From the NCBI GenBank assembly GCA_016711925.1, contig JADJSA010000016.1:1-64000 (forward strand): a stretch of DNA of 64,000 bases, in the 5' to 3' direction. Positions within the stretch are counted from its first letter, which is position 1. The number at the start of each line of letters is the position of its first letter. The stretch comes from Candidatus Methylophosphatis haderslevensis. Its GTDB lineage: Bacteria; Pseudomonadota; Gammaproteobacteria; Burkholderiales; Rhodocyclaceae. This document shows positions 44,764 to 53,148 of this stretch, in pieces. Position numbers and translations under genes: made by a program. The notes beneath the pieces are model-generated. The model had not been told where the DNA came from. It searched no databases and saw nothing but the letters and a program-made list of their open reading frames with translations.

Positions 44764-46551
44764 TCAGAAAGCGATGGCGATCGAGAACACCGGCCGCAGC
44801 TTGCGCTCGCGCTGGCCGTAGGCGAGGTCGAACGCCAGCGGGCCGGCCGGACTGCGCCAGCGCGCGCCGATGCCCAAGCCGCGCGCCGGGTTCGACAGAT
44901 CGCCCAGTTTGTCGGTGGCATCGCCGACGTCGAAGAACGCCGCACCGCCCCAGTCGGCGGAGAACCAGCGGACATACTCCAGACTTGCCGCTGTCATGTA
45001 GCGCCCGCCGACGATGGCATCGTTCTCGCGCACGCCGAGTCCCTGGTAGCTGTAGCCGCGCACCGACTGCGCGCCGCCGGCGCGAAACAGATAGCCTTCG
45101 GGGATGCCGGCGCGCGATCTGGCGCCGATCCAGCCGAGTTCGGCGCGCGCAGTCAGCATGTCGCGCTCGAACACCGGCCAGTATTTCTGCGCCCGCACCA
45201 GACCACGCAGAAAATTCTGGTCCGAGGCCAGCAGCTTGCTCGCACCGCCGAGTTGCGCATGGAACACCCGGCCGCGCCGCGGATCGACCGGGTTGTCGAC
45301 GTCGCGCCAGGTCCACGCGTAGTTGAGCACCAGCGCATCGATGCGGGTGTCCTCGCCGCCATCGACGCTGCGCTTCTCGCGCTCGAAGTTGAGCGACAGC
45401 CGCGTCTCGATCTTGCCCCTGGTGCGGCTGCGCACCGCGCCGATACCATTGCGGCTGGTCTTGAGACCCTGATTATCGCTGGTCTCGCTCAGAACGCCGA
45501 AGCTGTCGCGGTAGTCCTTGCCGGTGGGTGGCAGGTGAATGTCGGCAAACCCGAGGTGACCCAGCCGGTCGACACGAAATCCGCTCGACAGTTGCCAGCC
45601 GCGGTCGAGGATGTTGGCATGGCGGTAGCTGACCTCGGCGCGCGGTCCGTTGTTGCTGCTGTAGCCGCCGCTGAACGACAGGCGCATGCGCCTTGCCTCG
45701 GCCACCCTAACCCGCACCGGCACCGCCGACGGATTGGCCGGATCGTTGTCGATGTCGACCAGTACCGATGAGAAATACGGCGTGTTCTGCAGCGTGCGTT
45801 GCAGTTCGAGCAGCCGCTCCTGGTTGTAGCGCTCGCCGGGTTTGAGTTTGCTGTAACGGTCGATCAGCGCACGATCGTATCGCTCCAGGCCCTGAACTTC
45901 CAGCGCGCCGAGGGTGAAGGCCGGCCCGCTGTCATAGACCACGCGCAGCGCGACGGCGGCGCTGGCCGGATCGACTTCGGCGCGGCTGTCGTCGATGCGT
46001 GCGGCGGCATAGTCTTCGGCCAGCAGGCGCTGCAGCAGCGCCTGCTTGGCTGCGTCCCACGCCTGCTGGCGGAACGGCTGCCCTTCGCCCAGCGGCCAGG
46101 CGGCGCGCAGCCCGGCCAGTCGTGCCGCGCGCGCCTCGCCGGCCTGCGATATGTCGCCGGCAAAGCTCAGTTCGACCGAGCGGACGGTGGCGCGCGGACC
46201 GGGGTCGATCTTCACGCGCGGGCGCTCGCCTTTGTCGCCCGTCACTTCGATGACGGGCGTGAAGTAGCCTTCGGTGGCGAGCAGATCGGCGCTCTGCTTG
46301 CGCAGGCTGCGCAGCAGGCGCACGCGCTCGGCCGCGTCGGCCTCACCGGCGGAGGCGCCGGGATCGAGATGGCGATCGAGCAGCGCGCGCAACTCGGCCG
46401 GTGCCTCGATGTCGAGCGCCAGCCGGGTGCCGGTCTGGGCGCGGGCCGGCGCGACGCACAGCAGGCAGACCAGCAATGCTGCGCCGCCCATGCGAATCGA
46501 TTGGACGACCGGCGACTCGATGATTCGGGCGAAGGGGGATTCAACGCGCAT
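44764..46551 (-). CDS. tamA: Translocation and assembly module subunit TamA
   Basis: An Omp85-family outer-membrane barrel with three POTRA domains. The 595-aa precursor has a signal peptide (GGAALLVCLLCVAPARAQ). POTRA-like repeats follow (VRSVELSFAGDISQAGEA, FTLGALEVQGLERYDRALID, RYNQERLLELQRTLQNTPYF). A 16-stranded barrel then shows GGYSSNNGPRAEVSYRHANI, the lid-loop motif YLFRAGGAQSVRGYSYQGLG (the conserved RGY region), and ends LAYGQRERKLRPVFSIAIAF. The start is ATG 46551; an in-frame Met nearer the signal sequence is possible. The operon order tamA-tamB is standard. Confidence 0.94.
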   Translation of the reverse strand: MRVESPFARIIESPVVQSIRMGGAALLVCLLCVAPARAQTGTRLALDIEAPAELRALLDRHLDPGASAGEADAAERVRLLRSLRKQSADLLATEGYFTPVIEVTGDKGERPRVKIDPGPRATVRSVELSFAGDISQAGEARAARLAGLRAAWPLGEGQPFRQQAWDAAKQALLQRLLAEDYAAARIDDSRAEVDPASAAVALRVVYDSGPAFTLGALEVQGLERYDRALIDRYSKLKPGERYNQERLLELQRTLQNTPYFSSVLVDIDNDPANPSAVPVRVRVAEARRMRLSFSGGYSSNNGPRAEVSYRHANILDRGWQLSSGFRVDRLGHLGFADIHLPPTGKDYRDSFGVLSETSDNQGLKTSRNGIGAVRSRTRGKIETRLSLNFEREKRSVDGGEDTRIDALVLNYAWTWRDVDNPVDPRRGRVFHAQLGGASKLLASDQNFLRGLVRAQKYWPVFERDMLTARAELGWIGARSRAGIPEGYLFRAGGAQSVRGYSYQGLGVRENDAIVGGRYMTAASLEYVRWFSADWGGAAFFDVGDATDKLGDLSNPARGLGIGARWRSPAGPLAFDLAYGQRERKLRPVFSIAIAF

Positions 46552-46616
46552 CGGCCGATTCTATCAAGCCGCCTGACTGCGACCCGAGCCGCGGCGCCGG
46601 GCGCCCTGCGTTGCCG

Positions 46617-47363
46617 CTATGCGCCGAGGCCCGGCGGGGCGGGCAAATCCTTGCCGGATAGTCGGGCGAACAACGCCTGCAGCAGCTCGGGGCCGGGGCG
46701 CTCGTTGTCGTCGGGATGCGCGTCGACCCATTCGAGCGCGAGTATCAGCGGAATCCACGGCATCGCCGGCGCGACGTCCGGCGCTTCGAGCGCCGGCAGG
46801 GCGCGCGAGACCCGCGCATCGAGTTCGATCCGCCGTATGGTTTGCGCCGACGGGTTGTCGCAGTGCCGGGCATCCGAGGTGACGAGAAATTCGCGGCAGA
46901 TGACCGGCCGCTCGGCGTAGATCGAGCACGACTCGTCTTCGAGAAACGGGCAGTGCACGCGATGGGCGAAGTAGTCGTGCCCGAAGGCGACCAGATCCTG
47001 CTTGGCAATGCGGGAGAAGTCGCGCAGCCCTTCCATCAGGCCGGCGGCTTCCATCGTCCGGCAGGCATCGGCGAAGCGCGCGCGCACCGTGCTGCGCCGC
47101 GGCTCCTCGAGCGCCTGCACCAGCGCGTGGATGGCGCGCGCCTCGATGGTGGAAACCGGCACCAGTTGCAGGCAGCAGGCGTAACAGCCCCTGCTGCAAC
47201 TGACCGTCTCCGGCTGCGCCTGGACCGCCATGTCTACGATGGTGTTGGCGAGCGCGTAGGCCAGCGGCAGCAGCCGGGTCGGACTCACCGGGCCGGCCGG
47301 CACCTGTACCTGCAGCGATACTGCGCGGCCGGCGACCGAGAAGTCGATCTTCGCGGTACGCAT
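46617..47363 (-). CDS. YkgJ-family cysteine-cluster protein
   Basis: A 248-aa cytoplasmic protein with the CxxxCxxCC-type cluster (ETVSCSRGCYACCLQLVPVS). Further conserved cysteines lie at HCPFLEDESCSIYAERPVIC (CPFL, C-x-I-Y-x-x-RP-x-xC), the YkgJ/UPF0153 pattern thought to bind a metal or iron-sulfur cluster. Its biological role is unknown; some relatives act with radical or methylation enzymes. ATG 47363 (MRTAKIDF) is chosen over a longer frame that runs into repeats. It stands alone, 66 nt after tamA on the same strand with a different theme. Confidence 0.85.
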   Translation of the reverse strand: MRTAKIDFSVAGRAVSLQVQVPAGPVSPTRLLPLAYALANTIVDMAVQAQPETVSCSRGCYACCLQLVPVSTIEARAIHALVQALEEPRRSTVRARFADACRTMEAAGLMEGLRDFSRIAKQDLVAFGHDYFAHRVHCPFLEDESCSIYAERPVICREFLVTSDARHCDNPSAQTIRRIELDARVSRALPALEAPDVAPAMPWIPLILALEWVDAHPDDNERPGPELLQALFARLSGKDLPAPPGLGA

Positions 47364-47454
47364 GTCATTGGGATTAGGTTCGTTCAATGCGGCACTCCGG
47401 CGGATCGGACCGCCATCATGCCATCGATCGGCGCCGCGGCGAAGCAGGCTGCGA

Positions 47455-47550
47455 GCCGCATGCAATGGCGATCTTCAGGCAGGCAATGCCAGGATGCCGA
47501 TGGATAGGCGCTTCCGCGACAGGCGGGCCGCAGAGCGCCATTCCACGCGG
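47455..47550. repeat. Intergenic repeat cluster, locus E (three copies)
   Basis: The clearest locus: a forward copy at 47455-47484 (starts GCCGCATGCAATGG, ends CAGGCAGGC), a second forward, degenerate copy at 47496-47524 and an inverted copy at 47527-47550. The first copy has 26 of 30 identities to the inverted copy at 34730-34759, including an unbroken 18-base 3' part. It lies between the cysteine-cluster gene and cheX. Confidence 0.75.
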
Positions 47551-47607
47551 GTTTCGGGGCAGGTGGACTTGCGATGCCGGGGTAGTCGATTGACGCCGGG
47601 GCGGCCG

Positions 47608-48081
47608 TCAGTCGTTTCGTTCGATGTCGACCACCAGCGATGCGTTGTATTTCTTCCAGCTCACCATGATGACGTAGGGCCGCGCCCGCACCGACGACTT
47701 GATGCGTTCGGGTGCGCCCTTCATGGTCACCGGCACCGAGATCGCCATGGTTTCGCCGAAGTGCTTGCGCGAGTTGCCGGCAAGCGTATTGGCAATCTCG
47801 CCGACTGCATCGAGGAAGTTCTCGTCGCTGTGGCTGGGCTCTTCCATCACCAGCAGCAAATGGCGCAGCATGACCGCGGGCGCGGAAAAATACAGGCAGC
47901 CGCGGTATTGGCCGGAGACCGCGATCAGTCCGGTGAAATCGTAGGTCTGCGGCAGGTGGTCGCCGTCGGCAAGGTAGGCTGCGCGCACCGCGGCACGTTC
48001 CCTGGTGATCTGCGAGAAGTAGGTGTCGACTGCGTCCAGAAAAACCTTGATTTCCTGCTCGGTGATATCGCTCATGCTCAT
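47608..48081 (-). CDS. cheX: CheX-type CheY-P phosphatase-like protein
   Basis: A 157-aa cytoplasmic protein of the CheC/CheX/FliY phosphatase fold. The helix that inserts the catalytic acid-Asn pair is visible in ENFLDAVGEIANTLAGNSRK (Glu, then Asn three residues later). RGCLYFSAPAVMLRHLLLVM and the final strand IMVSWKKYNASLVVDIERND fit the beta layer. It should dephosphorylate a receiver, most simply the CheY-like protein encoded just upstream. The ATG overlaps the cheY stop (ATGA); a second Met two codons on is possible. Confidence 0.84.
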   Translation of the reverse strand: MSMSDITEQEIKVFLDAVDTYFSQITRERAAVRAAYLADGDHLPQTYDFTGLIAVSGQYRGCLYFSAPAVMLRHLLLVMEEPSHSDENFLDAVGEIANTLAGNSRKHFGETMAISVPVTMKGAPERIKSSVRARPYVIMVSWKKYNASLVVDIERND

Positions 48082-48443
48082 GCCACCAGTTCCTTGAGAG
48101 CGCCGATGAGTTGTTCGTCGGTGAATGGCTTGTAGAGGAATCCCTGGGCGCCTTTCATCAGGGCGCGGATGGCCGTCGCCTTGTCGCTCAGCGCCGAGAC
48201 GACCAGAATCAGTACATTGGGATCGAGGGCGACGATCGCCTCGATGCACTGGATGCCGTCCATCTCGGGCATCGTCAGATCCATCGTCACGACATCGGGC
48301 TTGCTCTGCGTGAACAGGCCGAGCGCTTCGCTGCCGTTCTTCGCCAGCCCGACTATCTGGCAAGGCGGCATCCGGCTGTCGCCGGCAAGCCGGGCGATGC
48401 GGCTGCGGATGATGTTCGAATCGTCAACGATCAACAGTTTCAA
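48078..48443 (-). CDS. CheY-like single-receiver response regulator
   Basis: A 121-aa receiver domain only. Phosphorylation pocket: acidic pair in LLIVDDSNIIRSRIARLAGD, phospho-acceptor Asp in PDVVTMDLTMPEMDGIQCIE, Thr/Ser switch in VLILVVSALSDKATAIRALM, and Lys in GAQGFLYKPFTDEQL. No output domain, so it acts by protein contact. It lies 17 nt after the kinase gene and overlaps cheX by 4 nt, making a coherent phosphorelay: kinase, receiver, phosphatase. What it drives (pili, flagella, other) cannot be told here. Confidence 0.93.
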   Translation of the reverse strand: MKLLIVDDSNIIRSRIARLAGDSRMPPCQIVGLAKNGSEALGLFTQSKPDVVTMDLTMPEMDGIQCIEAIVALDPNVLILVVSALSDKATAIRALMKGAQGFLYKPFTDEQLIGALKELVA

Positions 48444-48460
48444 GTCGCTCTTCCCCGGGC

Positions 48461-50554
48461 TCAGGCAACGCCATGCGCGGTTGCGAGTTCCGACGCGAAG
48501 CGGATGGTGAACTCGGTGAATTGGTTCGGCCGCGACGTCAGGTGCAGATGCCCGCCGAGCGCCCTGATCTTGTCGCGCACCACATCCATGCCCATGCCAT
48601 GTCCGGCATCCATGTCGACACGGGTGGCGGTCGAGAAGCCGGGTTCGAAGATCTTCATCACCACTTGCTGGTCGTCGAGCGCGCGCACCTGCGCCTCGGA
48701 GTAGCGGCCCGACTTGACCATGGCGGCGCGCAAGCGCTCGGGCACCAGTCCGCGGCCATCGTCGCGCAGAACGAATTCGAACTGCCCGCCGCCGAGTTCC
48801 TTGCAGGCGATGAACACCGTGCCGCCGGCCGGCTTGGCGGCGCTCGCTCGCTCCTGCGGCGGCTCGATGCCGTGGGTGATGGCATTGCGCAGCATCTGGA
48901 ACGCGATGTTGCGCACCTTGCCGGAAACTTCTTCCGGCAGCTTGTCCAGCCCCGCAAGCTCGGCCGAGAGTTGCACCTGCTTCTCCTGCGAGGTCGCAAT
49001 CCGATCCGCGAGCTTGCGCATGCTGTCGAGAAACTGCGCCGCCACGCTGGCGCTGCCGCTCGTCTGGCCGGTATGCGCGATGCGGTCGATGATGTTCTTG
49101 ACCATGGTGTAACGCTCGAAGAATTCATTCAAGCGCACGGTGAGTTTCACCAGATCGTCGCCCTCGATGACTTTCTTCTCCCGCACGCCGACAAGATCCT
49201 TCTCGAACTCGTGAGCCAGGGTTTCGAACATCTCCAGGCCGAGCGCTGCCGACTCGCCCTTGAGGGCGTGAATCGCACGGAAGGCGTGATTGACTATCTG
49301 CCGCAGATCCTCGCCGCCGGTTTCCGCCGCGCTCTTGAACTGGGCGTTTATATGCTTGAGCGACTGTTCCATGGTGCCCAGGAAACGCGCGAGCACGGCC
49401 TGGTCGGTACTCAGCAATCGCAGCAGAATTTCGAGTTCGATCTTTGCCTGCCCCTTCGCCTCGGCCAACTGGGCGGTCAGATTGACGCGCTCGGTCACAT
49501 CCTGCACCGTGACAAGCAGGTGCGTGATCTGCTGATCCGCGACGACGCGGTTGAACTGAAACGCGAGAAAGTGGCTGCGGCTGCTTCCCAGTTCGTCGAC
49601 AACCTTGACCTCGACCTCGCTCAGCGGGTTGAGGCTGGCCACCAGGCCTTCCTTGACGCGGTTGCCGAACAGCAGATCGATGTAATCACGCGCCGCATCG
49701 AAGGTGGCGGCGGGCACCATCTGCTGCAGAATCGGAAAGAACTCCGCCCCGGCCACGATTTCGCGCCGCAGCACGTGCGGCAACGAGCTCGAGAACTGGC
49801 TTCCCAGGCGCCGTTGCGAGTCGAGCAGAAACAGACCCTCCTTGGCGGTGGTGAGGATCTCCTGCGTCTCCTTCTGCGCCTGCTCGATCTGGCGATCGCT
49901 TTCCTGCAGTTTGCGGATGAACCTGAACAGAATGAAGCCGAAGTTGAGCAGCGCTAGCACAATGCCGAGCGTCTGCACGAGGCGAAGTTTCTGGGCCTTG
50001 GCCGAGGCTTCCTGCTCGATGTCGGTGGTGAGATCGTTCATCAGCCCGAGCAGCTTCAGATTGTTGGCGCGCGCGTACTGGACTGCAGCCGCCAGTTTTT
50101 CCGGCTCGACTGCGGGCGAGGCCAGCACCGGCTCAAGAACCTGCTGGTAGGGCACCCAGATCGAGTAGGCGTCGTCGAGTACCTGCCGGCCGCGATCGGT
50201 CTTGACGGCGTTCAGGGCCACCGGTTTTTCATCGCCGCCGACGGCAGTACCGCCGCTGCGAAATCCACCCAGCGTACCGTCGAACAGCCCCACCGTCTTC
50301 TTCAGTTCGGCGCGCGCGGTCTCGGTCGGGCGGCCCTGCGTCGAGTCCGCTTCGAGGGTCAAAAGCGCCTTGGTCATGCGCTGCGAGAGCATGCGCTGGC
50401 GACCGGCAAGGTTGATCGATACCGCATCTTCGGCGATCTGGTACGAAGTGTAGAAATTCAGTACCAGAACCGCGAGGTCGAAGACCAGAAAAAATCCGAC
50501 TGCGAGAACGATCTCGCGGTATTTGCCGAGGAATCGCTGCGAATCTTGCGCCAT
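48461..50554 (-). CDS. CheA-like hybrid sensor histidine kinase with PilJ-type sensor
   Basis: A 697-aa membrane protein with an unusual layout. The N-terminal TM (EIVLAVGFFLVFDLAVLVLN) leads into a type IV pilus methyl-accepting (PilJ N-terminal) sensor: AEDAVSINLAGRQRMLSQRM. A second TM (VQTLGIVLALLNFGFILF) is followed by a PAS-like region (EGLFLLDSQRRLGSQFS). An HPt-like domain comes next (FRAIHALKGESAALGLEMFE, with the H-x-L-K-G phospho-His motif), and a CheA-type ATPase ends the chain (LRNAITHGIEPP, FVLRDDGRGLVPERLRAAMV, DAGHGMGMDVVRDKIRALGG). There is no CheW-like P5 domain, so it probably does not dock to receptor arrays by the usual route. The start ATG 50554 has AGGA upstream. It forms an operon with cheY and cheX. 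Confidence 0.88.
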   Translation of the reverse strand: MAQDSQRFLGKYREIVLAVGFFLVFDLAVLVLNFYTSYQIAEDAVSINLAGRQRMLSQRMTKALLTLEADSTQGRPTETARAELKKTVGLFDGTLGGFRSGGTAVGGDEKPVALNAVKTDRGRQVLDDAYSIWVPYQQVLEPVLASPAVEPEKLAAAVQYARANNLKLLGLMNDLTTDIEQEASAKAQKLRLVQTLGIVLALLNFGFILFRFIRKLQESDRQIEQAQKETQEILTTAKEGLFLLDSQRRLGSQFSSSLPHVLRREIVAGAEFFPILQQMVPAATFDAARDYIDLLFGNRVKEGLVASLNPLSEVEVKVVDELGSSRSHFLAFQFNRVVADQQITHLLVTVQDVTERVNLTAQLAEAKGQAKIELEILLRLLSTDQAVLARFLGTMEQSLKHINAQFKSAAETGGEDLRQIVNHAFRAIHALKGESAALGLEMFETLAHEFEKDLVGVREKKVIEGDDLVKLTVRLNEFFERYTMVKNIIDRIAHTGQTSGSASVAAQFLDSMRKLADRIATSQEKQVQLSAELAGLDKLPEEVSGKVRNIAFQMLRNAITHGIEPPQERASAAKPAGGTVFIACKELGGGQFEFVLRDDGRGLVPERLRAAMVKSGRYSEAQVRALDDQQVVMKIFEPGFSTATRVDMDAGHGMGMDVVRDKIRALGGHLHLTSRPNQFTEFTIRFASELATAHGVA

Positions 50555-50879
50555 GGTGTTTCCTATCCAGAAAAAAGTGCCCGTAAAACGCATACTACGG
50601 CAGCAATCCTTGAAGACTAAGGGGTCCCTTTGGCACGCCGCGCGAAATTTCACGCTCAAGACGCGAACAGTGTGCGCCAGTGCACACATTGGGCACCCGA
50701 CCGCCCGGGCACACGGCGGCCGGCGCGGGCGCCGTCAAGGGTGACGGCGCCATTGCGGGCACGCGAGGCCGCGGGCATCGGGCCCGCCGCGGCGCACAAC
50801 CGCAGCCTCAACCTGCTTGCCTGAGGCGCGCACCCCGGCGCACCATATGCGCGATCCAATCCATCCCGGGAGAATTGCC
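50555..50879. other. 325-nt divergent intergenic region, kinase / nuclease-like gene
   Basis: Promoters for both flanking genes must lie here, but I cannot point to convincing -10/-35 pairs. A 6-bp inverted repeat GTGTGC/GCACAC with a 6-nt loop sits at 50670-50687. GGGAG just before 50880 is the ribosome-binding site of the plus-strand gene. Nothing else is supported. Confidence 0.4.
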
Positions 50880-51713
50880 ATGCCGCGCGAAGCGACGCTG
50901 TTTTCGGTGCTGTCCTGGAACATCGAACATTTCCGCGGCGGCGACGCACGGTTGAAGAAGGTGGCCGCGCACATCCTGGCGCAACAGCCTGACGTGTTCG
51001 GACTGCTCGAGATCGAGAATGCCGACGTGCTGACGCTGATGCAGCGCGAGCTGCCGGAGTATGACTTCGCGCTGACCGACGGCCCGGAGGTGCAGGAGAT
51101 CCTGGTTGGCTGGCGGCGCGGCAAATTCGCCCAGACGGTGTTTTCGCAGAAGCGCGAATTCAATGTCGGCAACCCGGCGCTGCGCCCGGGCGCCCTGCTG
51201 TCGGTGCGGCTGACCGACCGCTGGTACAACATGCTGTTCCTGCATACCGACAGCGGCACCGACGCGCCGGCATTCGGCAATCGGGCCGAGATGTTCGACA
51301 AGACATGGAAGTTGAAGGGCGCCCTCGACCGCAAGAAGGACCAGCCGGATGCGGCGCAGTTGCTGGTGATGGGCGATCTGAACACCATGGGACTGATGTA
51401 TCCGCGTCCGCTGAAGAAGTTCGTGCGCGTCGATGCGCCGAGCGAGATTGCCGCGCTCGGCGAAGCGGCGGAAAAGGCCGGCATGCGCCTGTTGCCCAAG
51501 GATCAGCCGTTCACCTGGAACGGCAGCGCCGGCAAATCGAATCTCGACCATGTGCTGGCCTCGCAGACACTGCGGCTGCGCAATTTAGGCAGCGCGGCGG
51601 AACCGGCCGAGATTCGGGTGACCGGCTGGCCGCAACTGGACGGGGCGGCACTGAAGAGCTTCCTTGCCGAGATTTCCGATCACGCTTCGCTCTACGCCGA
51701 GGTCGTCGGCTGA
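50880..51713 (+). CDS. Endonuclease/exonuclease/phosphatase-fold protein
   Basis: A 277-aa protein with the EEP (DNase I-like) metal-dependent phosphodiesterase motifs: catalytic Asn in FSVLSWNIEHFRGGDARLKK, metal Glu in DVFGLLEIENADVLTLMQRE, the Asp-x-Asn in AQLLVMGDLNTMGLMYPRPL, and the SNLDHVLAS His/Asp pair near the end. The substrate could be nucleic acid, inositide or another phosphodiester; the protein is cytoplasmic, since no signal peptide is visible. ATG 50880 has GGGAG upstream. Convergent with the LysR gene, with repeat locus F in the gap. Confidence 0.82.
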   Translation: MPREATLFSVLSWNIEHFRGGDARLKKVAAHILAQQPDVFGLLEIENADVLTLMQRELPEYDFALTDGPEVQEILVGWRRGKFAQTVFSQKREFNVGNPALRPGALLSVRLTDRWYNMLFLHTDSGTDAPAFGNRAEMFDKTWKLKGALDRKKDQPDAAQLLVMGDLNTMGLMYPRPLKKFVRVDAPSEIAALGEAAEKAGMRLLPKDQPFTWNGSAGKSNLDHVLASQTLRLRNLGSAAEPAEIRVTGWPQLDGAALKSFLAEISDHASLYAEVVG

Positions 51714-51740
51714 ACCAACCCTTTCGGGGCACCTCGCCAC

Positions 51741-51799
51741 GAGCCTTTATCCATGCGGATCTCCGGGCACCCTCCCGGTAGAGCGCCAATCGGTGCGGC
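51741..51799. repeat. Intergenic repeat, locus F (two minus-sense copies)
   Basis: In the gap between two convergent genes. Two copies, both in minus-strand sense: 51741-51758, containing the complement of CCGCATGGATAAAGGCTC, and 51771-51799, containing the complement of GCCGCACCGATTGGCGCTC. They are degenerate but collinear with the family at 30805 and 47455. Confidence 0.55.
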
Positions 51800-51844
51800 C
51801 TGCGGGCAGGGCCGAAATCGCACGGCGCTGCCGAGCGCACGCGC

Positions 51845-52801
51845 TCAGGGGCTGCGCTCGGCCCGCGCCTGTTCGAGCAGCCAGGCGCGGAACGCCGCCA
51901 CCGCGGGCCGTTCGGCTAGCACTTCCGGAACCACCAGGTGGTAGGCGTAGCGCGTCGGCAGCGTAACCGCGAACGGCGTCACCAGGCGGCCGGCGGCGAC
52001 ATCGCCGCGGATCAGGGCATCCAGCGCCAGCACCACACCCTGGCCGTCGAGCGCGGCTTCGTAGGCGAGCGAGGCGTCGCTGAAGCGCGGACCGCGCGTG
52101 GCATCGACCGTGCCCGCGCCGGCGAGCTGCAGCCATTGCGCCCATGTCGGCCGGTCGACTTCCTCCGGAATGGTTTCATCGTGGATCAGCGCATGCCGGC
52201 GCAGATCGGCCGGTTGGCGCAGCGGTCGCATGCCGGCCAGCAGACGCGGGCTGCAGGCCGGTATGTAGCCCGGCGCGAACAACAGGTCGACGCGCTGCCC
52301 GGGGTAGCGCCCGGTGCCGAAGCGGATGGCGATCTCGCTAGTCGCGTCGCGCACGTCGATGGCCTCGGCGGCCGCCGGCGAGTGATGCGATTGGCGATCG
52401 ATGGTGTCGAGCCGGGCGCGCAGATGCAGGTCGATGTCGCGATGCGCGGCGGTGAAGCCCGGCAGCCGCGGCACCAGCCAGCGCGCAGCAAAAGAAGGCG
52501 GTGCGCTGACAGTGAGCGCCAACTCGCGTAAAGGCTGACGGGTCGATTCGACGGCGGCGGCCAGGCAGGCAAAGCCTTCGCGCAGCTTGGGCAGCATGGC
52601 CTGCGCATCGGCCGTCAGTGCCAGTGCGCGCGGCAGCCGGCGAAACAGCGGCACGCCGAGAAAACCCTCGAGCGCCTTGATCTGCTGGCTGACCGCAGCC
52701 GGCGTGACGTGCAACTCCTCGGCCGCCTGCTTGAAACTCAGGCTGCGGGCCGCAGCCTCGAATGCGCGCAGGGCGGCAAGGGGTGGCAGGCGATAACTCA
52801 T
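51845..52801 (-). CDS. LysR-type transcriptional regulator (GcvA-like)
   Basis: A 318-aa regulator. The N-terminal winged helix-turn-helix starts with LPPLAALRAFEAAARSLSFK and its recognition helix is in EELHVTPAAVSQQIKALEGF. A periplasmic-binding-protein-like effector domain follows, including LALTVSAPPSFAARWLVPRL and GQGVVLALDALIRGDVAAGR. The leading LPPLxALRAFEAAARxxSF is typical of the GcvA branch. It is divergent from a 70-aa protein gene, and the shared gap has two short palindromes that may be its operators. The effector is unknown. Confidence 0.92.
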   Translation of the reverse strand: MSYRLPPLAALRAFEAAARSLSFKQAAEELHVTPAAVSQQIKALEGFLGVPLFRRLPRALALTADAQAMLPKLREGFACLAAAVESTRQPLRELALTVSAPPSFAARWLVPRLPGFTAAHRDIDLHLRARLDTIDRQSHHSPAAAEAIDVRDATSEIAIRFGTGRYPGQRVDLLFAPGYIPACSPRLLAGMRPLRQPADLRRHALIHDETIPEEVDRPTWAQWLQLAGAGTVDATRGPRFSDASLAYEAALDGQGVVLALDALIRGDVAAGRLVTPFAVTLPTRYAYHLVVPEVLAERPAVAAFRAWLLEQARAERSP

Positions 52802-52823
52802 GGCCGGGTTCGATTAAGTTTTC

Positions 52824-52879
52824 CTAATCTTAGACCAAACAAGGAATCGTTTGTTGCGACGCAGCAACCCGGCTATATT
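52824..52879. promoter_or_regulatory. Palindromes and promoter between the LysR gene and the 70-aa gene
   Basis: Palindrome CTAA-TC-TTAG at 52824-52833 and inverted repeat GTTGC-N6-GCAAC at 52853-52868, the latter containing a TTGC-N6-GCAA core as in LysR boxes. The second overlaps a candidate plus-strand promoter TTGTTG (52851-52856), 17-nt spacer, TATATT (52874-52879). The layout fits a LysR protein controlling itself and the divergent small gene. Confidence 0.5.
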
Positions 52880-52935
52880 GCATCCGTGCGCGCAAACCGC
52901 GCCGCTTTACCCAACGGACTTCCAAGGAGGCCGCC

Positions 52936-53148
52936 ATGAACACACGCACCCCCACCCCCACATCCTCACTCCCTCCGGCTGGCGACAGTTGGTATTTTCA
53001 CTCGGCTTACCTCGAGCAACGCCTGCGCGAAGCGCGCTTCGCCCGCGGCGAAGCTTTCGGCCAGCTTCTGGCAGACGGCTGGCATGCGCTCGGCCGATTC
53101 GTGCTCGGCCTGCTGACCAACCGCAAGCAACCGGCATTGCGCCACTGA
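52936..53148 (+). CDS. Small hypothetical protein (70 aa), divergent from LysR
   Basis: 70 aa, not recognised. A Pro/Thr-rich N-terminus (TRTPTPTSSLPPAGD) is followed by an amphipathic helix (AYLEQRLREARFARGEAFGQ) and a hydrophobic stretch (GWHALGRFVLGLLT), ending in basic residues. A strong ribosome-binding site (AAGGAGG) lies about 7 nt before the ATG, and a promoter and LysR-like palindrome lie upstream, so it is probably expressed under the divergent regulator. It may sit on or near a membrane. No function is assignable. Confidence 0.7.
   Translation: MNTRTPTPTSSLPPAGDSWYFHSAYLEQRLREARFARGEAFGQLLADGWHALGRFVLGLLTNRKQPALRH

Noticed and set aside
50670..50687. Inverted repeat GTGTGC/GCACAC as an operator
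   Set aside because: It is only 6 bp with a loop and no second site or known regulator; kept only as a note in the intergenic entry.
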